A stretch of 64,000 nt of DNA from Streptomyces sp. NBC_01233 (lineage in GTDB: Bacteria > Actinomycetota > Actinomycetes > Streptomycetales > Streptomycetaceae). Positions 60,813 through 64,000 of the stretch are shown here, in pieces; position 1 is the stretch's first letter; each line of letters opens with the position of its first letter. Location of the stretch: the NCBI RefSeq assembly GCF_035989305.1, contig NZ_CP108514.1, forward strand, positions 2,099,501 through 2,163,500, in the 5' to 3' direction. Both the position numbers and the translations under genes were made by a program. Under the pieces are notes generated by a model. That model was not told the DNA's origin. It saw nothing but the letters and a program-made list of their open reading frames with translations, and searched no databases.

Positions 60813-63800
60813 CAGCACGGACAGCCGTGACGGACGCATCGTCACCTTCTACTCGTACAAGGGCGGCACGGGCCGCACCATGGCGCTGGCCAACACCGCC
60901 TGGATCCTGGCCGCCAACGGCAAGCGGGTCCTCGCCGTGGACTGGGACCTGGAGGCCCCGGGCCTGCACCGCTTCTTCCACCCCTTCCTGGACCCGTCCA
61001 CGCTCGGGGCCACCACCGGGGTCATCGACCTGATCAGCGAGTACGCCTGGGCCGCGACCAGTCCGGTGCAGCGCGCCGAGGACTGGCACAAGGACTACGC
61101 GCGGATACAGCCGCACGCCGTCTCGCTGACCCCGGAGACCCTCGGCTGGGAGTTCCCGGACGGCGGCACCCTGGACTTCGTCTCCGCGGGCCGGCAGAAC
61201 CGCGAGTACTCCGCGACCGTCTCCACCTTCGACTGGGACAACTTCTACGACCGCCTCGGCGGCGGCCTCTTCTTCGACGCGTTACGCGCCGACATGAAGA
61301 AGAACTACGACTACGTCCTGATCGACAGCCGCACCGGTCTGTCCGACATCGCCGACATCTGCACCGTGCACCTCCCGGACGTCCTGGTCGACTGCTTCAC
61401 CCTCTCCGACCAGTCCATCGACGGCGCCGCGTCCGTGGCCCGCCAGATCGACGAACGGTTCAACGACCGCGGCATCAAGATCTACCCCGTCCCCATGCGC
61501 ATCGACGAGGGCGAGAAGGAGAAGGCCGACGCGGGCCGGGCTCTGGCCCGGATCAAGTTCGACCGCTTCCCGGGCGGCCTGGTCGGCGACGAGCTCACCT
61601 CGTACTGGGGCGCGGTGGAGATCCCGTACCGGCCCTACTACGCCTACGAGGAGACCCTGGCCACCTTCGGCGACGAGGCCGGGCTCACCAACTCCCTCCT
61701 CTCCGCCTTCGAACGGCTCACCACGGTGGTCACCGAGGGCGAGATCACCTCCATGCCGGTCATCGGCGAGGAGGTCCGCCTGCGGATCAGGGACGCCTTC
61801 ACCCGGCGCCGCCCGGCCCTGCCCGCCGACCTGTTCCTCTCCTACGTCGCCGAGAACCGGATGTGGGCCGACTGGATCGAGTCGGTGCTCACCCGGGCCG
61901 GCTTCCGGGTCGTGCCCAAGGACGTCTCCGCGGAGCGGGCCCCCGTCACCGCGGGATCCGGGGACACCCTCGGCGGCGGGACGGGCATCAGCATCGACAC
62001 CGCCGCCCGGACGGTGGTGCTGCTCTCCACGGCCTACCTGAAGTCCGCCCGGGCCGTGGACGTGTGGGAGCGGGCCGCGGCCGAGGACCCGACCGGGGGC
62101 CGCCGCCAGCTGGTGCCGCTGAGGGTGGGCGACGTACGGCTCTCCACGCCCTACATCGACCGCAACCCGGTGGACCTCTTCCGGCTCGACGAGGTGCACG
62201 CCACCGCCGCCCTGCTGCGCGCGGTGGAACGGCCGATGGCGCTGCCCGACAGCGTCGCCAGCGCCTCCCAGCCCGGCCCCCGCTTCCCGGGCACCGTCCC
62301 GAAGATCTGGAACGCGCCGCCGCGCAATCCCGGGTTCACCGGGCGCAGCATCGTGCTGGAGCGGATGCGCGACCAGCTCGGCGGCGGCATGGCCGTGGTG
62401 CTGCCGCAGCCGCAGACCCTGTTCGGGCTCGGCGGCGTCGGCAAGACCCAGGTGGCGCTGGAGTACGTGCACCGGTTCATGGCCGACTACGACCTGGTGT
62501 GGTGGATCTCCTCGGAGCAGACCGACGACGTGGTCGCGGCCCTCGCCGAGCTGGCCGTACGCCTGGGTGCACAGACCGGCGAGGACATGGCGGCCGCCTC
62601 CCAGGAGGCGATCGACCTGCTGCGGCGCGGGGTGCCCTCCTCGCGCTGGCTGCTGGTCTTCGACAACGCGGACGATCCCGAGACGCTCAAGCGGTTCTTC
62701 CCGCCGGGCGGCCCGGGCCACGTGCTGGTGACCTCCCGCAACCAGTCCTGGTCGCAGTACGGGGACGCGCTCCCGGTGGACGTGTTCCTGCGCGAGGAGT
62801 CCATCGAGCACCTCCAGCGCCGGGCCCCGGGGCTCAGCAAGGACGACGCCGAGCAGGTGGCGGTGGCGGTGGGCGACCTGCCGCTGGCCGTCGAGCAGGC
62901 GGGCGCCTGGATCGCGGAGACCGCGACGCCGGTGGCCGCGTACATCGAGCAGCTGGCCCAGCAGGCCGCGAGCGTACTGGCCCTGAACCAGCCGCCCGGC
63001 TATCCGGAGCCGGTGGCCGCCACCTGGAACATCTCGATAGAACGGCTGCAGTCCCGCTCCCCGGCCGCGGTCCGGCTGCTCCAGCTGTGCGCCTTCCTCG
63101 CGCCCGAGCCGATCTCCGCGAACCTGCTCTACAGCAAGGAGATGATCGACGCCCTCAAGCCCTACGACTCCTCCCTGCAGGAGAAGCTGGTGCTCGGCCG
63201 GGTGATCCGGGAGATCGGCCGGTTCGCGCTGGCCAAGGTCGACCAGGTCAGCAACAGCATCCAGGTGCACCGGCTGGTCCAGGCGGTGATCCGGGCCCAG
63301 CTGACCGAGGAGGAGCAGCGGGAGGCCCGGCACGCCGTCCACCGGATCCTGGCGGGCGCCCGGCCGGACGACGACGAGCCGATCGACAACCCGGAGACGT
63401 GGCCGCGGTTCAACACCATCTGGTCGCACCTGACCCCGTCCGAGGCCCGGTACTGCAAGGAGCCGGAGACCCGCCGACTGCTGATCGACCGCGTCCGCTA
63501 CCTGTGGAAGCGCGGCGACTTCAAGGCCGCGTACGCGCTCGGCGAGGAGCTGCGCGAAGCCTGGAAGGAGATGCTGGGCAACGACGACCTGCAGTACCTG
63601 TACCTGCGCTTCCACCTGTCGAACATCCTGCGCTCGCAGGGGCGGTTCGTGGAGGCGAAGGAGCTGGACGAGGTCACCCTGGAGCGCCAGCGGGCCGTGC
63701 TGGGCCCCTCGCACCCGCACACGTACATGACCATGAGCGGTCTCGCCAACACCCTGGGCGCGCTCGGCCAGTACGCGGAGGCGATGGAGCTGGCGACCGA

Positions 63801-64000
63801 CGCCCACGAGGGCTTCAGCCAGATCTTCCACGAGGCGCACCCGCGCACGCTGGCCGCCGCGAACAACCTGGCGCTGAACCTGCGGCTGGTGGGCCAGTAC
63901 ACCAGAGCCCGTGAGATCGACCAGGAGGTGCACGACCTGCGCACGGAGGTGCTCGGGCCCGAGCACCCGTACACCCTGTCCTCCGCGCAGAACCTCGCCC
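60796..64000 (+). CDS. fxsT: FxsT: MinD-like / TIR-like / NB-ARC / TPR fusion (partial, runs off the right edge)
   Basis: At least 1068 codons from ATG 60796, overlapping fxsC by 17 bp. Domains in order: a MinD/ParA-type ATPase with deviant Walker A YSYKGGTGRTMALANTAWIL (residues 19-38) and a DWDLEAPGLH switch; a second TIR-like domain from about residue 343 (LPADLFLSYVAENRMWADWI, RTVVLLSTAYLKSARAVDVW); an NB-ARC ATPase from about 525 with LFGLGGVGKTQVALEYVHRF and WLLVFDNADDPETL; then TPR repeats from about 900 (LYLRFHLSNILRSQGRFVEA, MSGLANTLGALGQYAEAMEL, NNLALNLRLVGQYTRAREID), still continuing at 64000. It looks like an NLR-type sensor or scaffold tied to a peptide pathway. Confidence 0.92.
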   Translation, partial: MTASRDSTDSRDGRIVTFYSYKGGTGRTMALANTAWILAANGKRVLAVDWDLEAPGLHRFFHPFLDPSTLGATTGVIDLISEYAWAATSPVQRAEDWHKDYARIQPHAVSLTPETLGWEFPDGGTLDFVSAGRQNREYSATVSTFDWDNFYDRLGGGLFFDALRADMKKNYDYVLIDSRTGLSDIADICTVHLPDVLVDCFTLSDQSIDGAASVARQIDERFNDRGIKIYPVPMRIDEGEKEKADAGRALARIKFDRFPGGLVGDELTSYWGAVEIPYRPYYAYEETLATFGDEAGLTNSLLSAFERLTTVVTEGEITSMPVIGEEVRLRIRDAFTRRRPALPADLFLSYVAENRMWADWIESVLTRAGFRVVPKDVSAERAPVTAGSGDTLGGGTGISIDTAARTVVLLSTAYLKSARAVDVWERAAAEDPTGGRRQLVPLRVGDVRLSTPYIDRNPVDLFRLDEVHATAALLRAVERPMALPDSVASASQPGPRFPGTVPKIWNAPPRNPGFTGRSIVLERMRDQLGGGMAVVLPQPQTLFGLGGVGKTQVALEYVHRFMADYDLVWWISSEQTDDVVAALAELAVRLGAQTGEDMAAASQEAIDLLRRGVPSSRWLLVFDNADDPETLKRFFPPGGPGHVLVTSRNQSWSQYGDALPVDVFLREESIEHLQRRAPGLSKDDAEQVAVAVGDLPLAVEQAGAWIAETATPVAAYIEQLAQQAASVLALNQPPGYPEPVAATWNISIERLQSRSPAAVRLLQLCAFLAPEPISANLLYSKEMIDALKPYDSSLQEKLVLGRVIREIGRFALAKVDQVSNSIQVHRLVQAVIRAQLTEEEQREARHAVHRILAGARPDDDEPIDNPETWPRFNTIWSHLTPSEARYCKEPETRRLLIDRVRYLWKRGDFKAAYALGEELREAWKEMLGNDDLQYLYLRFHLSNILRSQGRFVEAKELDEVTLERQRAVLGPSHPHTYMTMSGLANTLGALGQYAEAMELATDAHEGFSQIFHEAHPRTLAAANNLALNLRLVGQYTRAREIDQEVHDLRTEVLGPEHPYTLSSAQNLA

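Noticed and set aside
61282..63966. 894-codon minus frame and a 683-codon + frame over fxsT
   Set aside because: Both are out of frame with the fxsT reading frame, which holds the P-loops, TIR-like and TPR motifs.

Overview
The window is high-GC actinobacterial DNA, almost certainly from a Streptomyces chromosome. The support is: strong third-position G/C bias, many GTG starts with GGAGG-type ribosome binding sites, dense TetR/GntR regulators, 4-bp ATGA/GTGA gene overlaps, an AA10 polysaccharide monooxygenase with an LAETG sortase tail, and a gene set (hmgA, Ser/Thr kinase, secreted SGNH esterase, a second dnaE with a Y-family partner) typical of the Streptomyces core. No rRNA, tRNA, phage or CRISPR was seen. 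Most of the window looks like stable chromosome; the one clear mobile element is a 1542-bp IS4-family insertion.

Layout. 1-15.6 kb: acyl-CoA and carbonyl catabolism, made of small transcription units each with a TetR regulator (AMP ligase + SDR; MaoC hydratase; acyl-CoA dehydrogenase; ADH + ALDH), with a NamZ-type muramidase, an alpha/beta hydrolase, a BKACE enzyme, SoxR and a CitMHS transporter between them. Palindromes shared between distant promoters suggest two small TetR regulons. 15.6-18.6 kb: a molybdopterin oxidoreductase behind a TetR gene. 18.7-23.6 kb: an uncharacterised envelope operon (beta-helix membrane protein, lipoprotein with a cupredoxin-like end, polytopic membrane protein). 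23.6-26 kb: homogentisate dioxygenase hmgA with a palindromic operator/promoter, a 4 x 21-bp repeat and a HutC-type GntR gene. 26-31.5 kb: a tiny repeat protein, an orphan type ISP specificity-like protein, and a TetR-controlled ABC exporter. 32-36.4 kb: a membrane Ser/Thr kinase, a secreted SGNH esterase, an AAA ATPase and a YtrA-type GntR.

36.4-38.9 kb: the IS4-family element sits at the start codon of a GNAT gene, with a perfect 10-bp target duplication that recreates the ATG. 40.9-42.8 kb: secreted LPMO and lipase. 43-47.8 kb: an SOS-type unit in which an error-prone DnaE is translationally coupled to a Y-family polymerase that appears to have lost its catalytic acids (ImuB-like), below a LexA-like box. 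47.9-55.7 kb: membrane protein, amidohydrolase + NCS1 permease with a divergent TetR and tandem operators, and two small oxidoreductase/hydrolase genes.

56.0-64.0 kb (running off the right edge): the most notable system, an FxSxx-COOH RiPP locus. It holds a 54-aa precursor ending F-N-S-A-L, a radical SAM/SPASM maturase with a long C-terminal domain that seems to be a decayed HEXXH hydroxylase, an AAC(3)-type acetyltransferase, a TIR-like protein, and a very large MinD-like/TIR-like/NB-ARC/TPR protein. It combines peptide maturation with proteins of immune- or signalling-type architecture, and its biological role is, as far as I know, unsettled.
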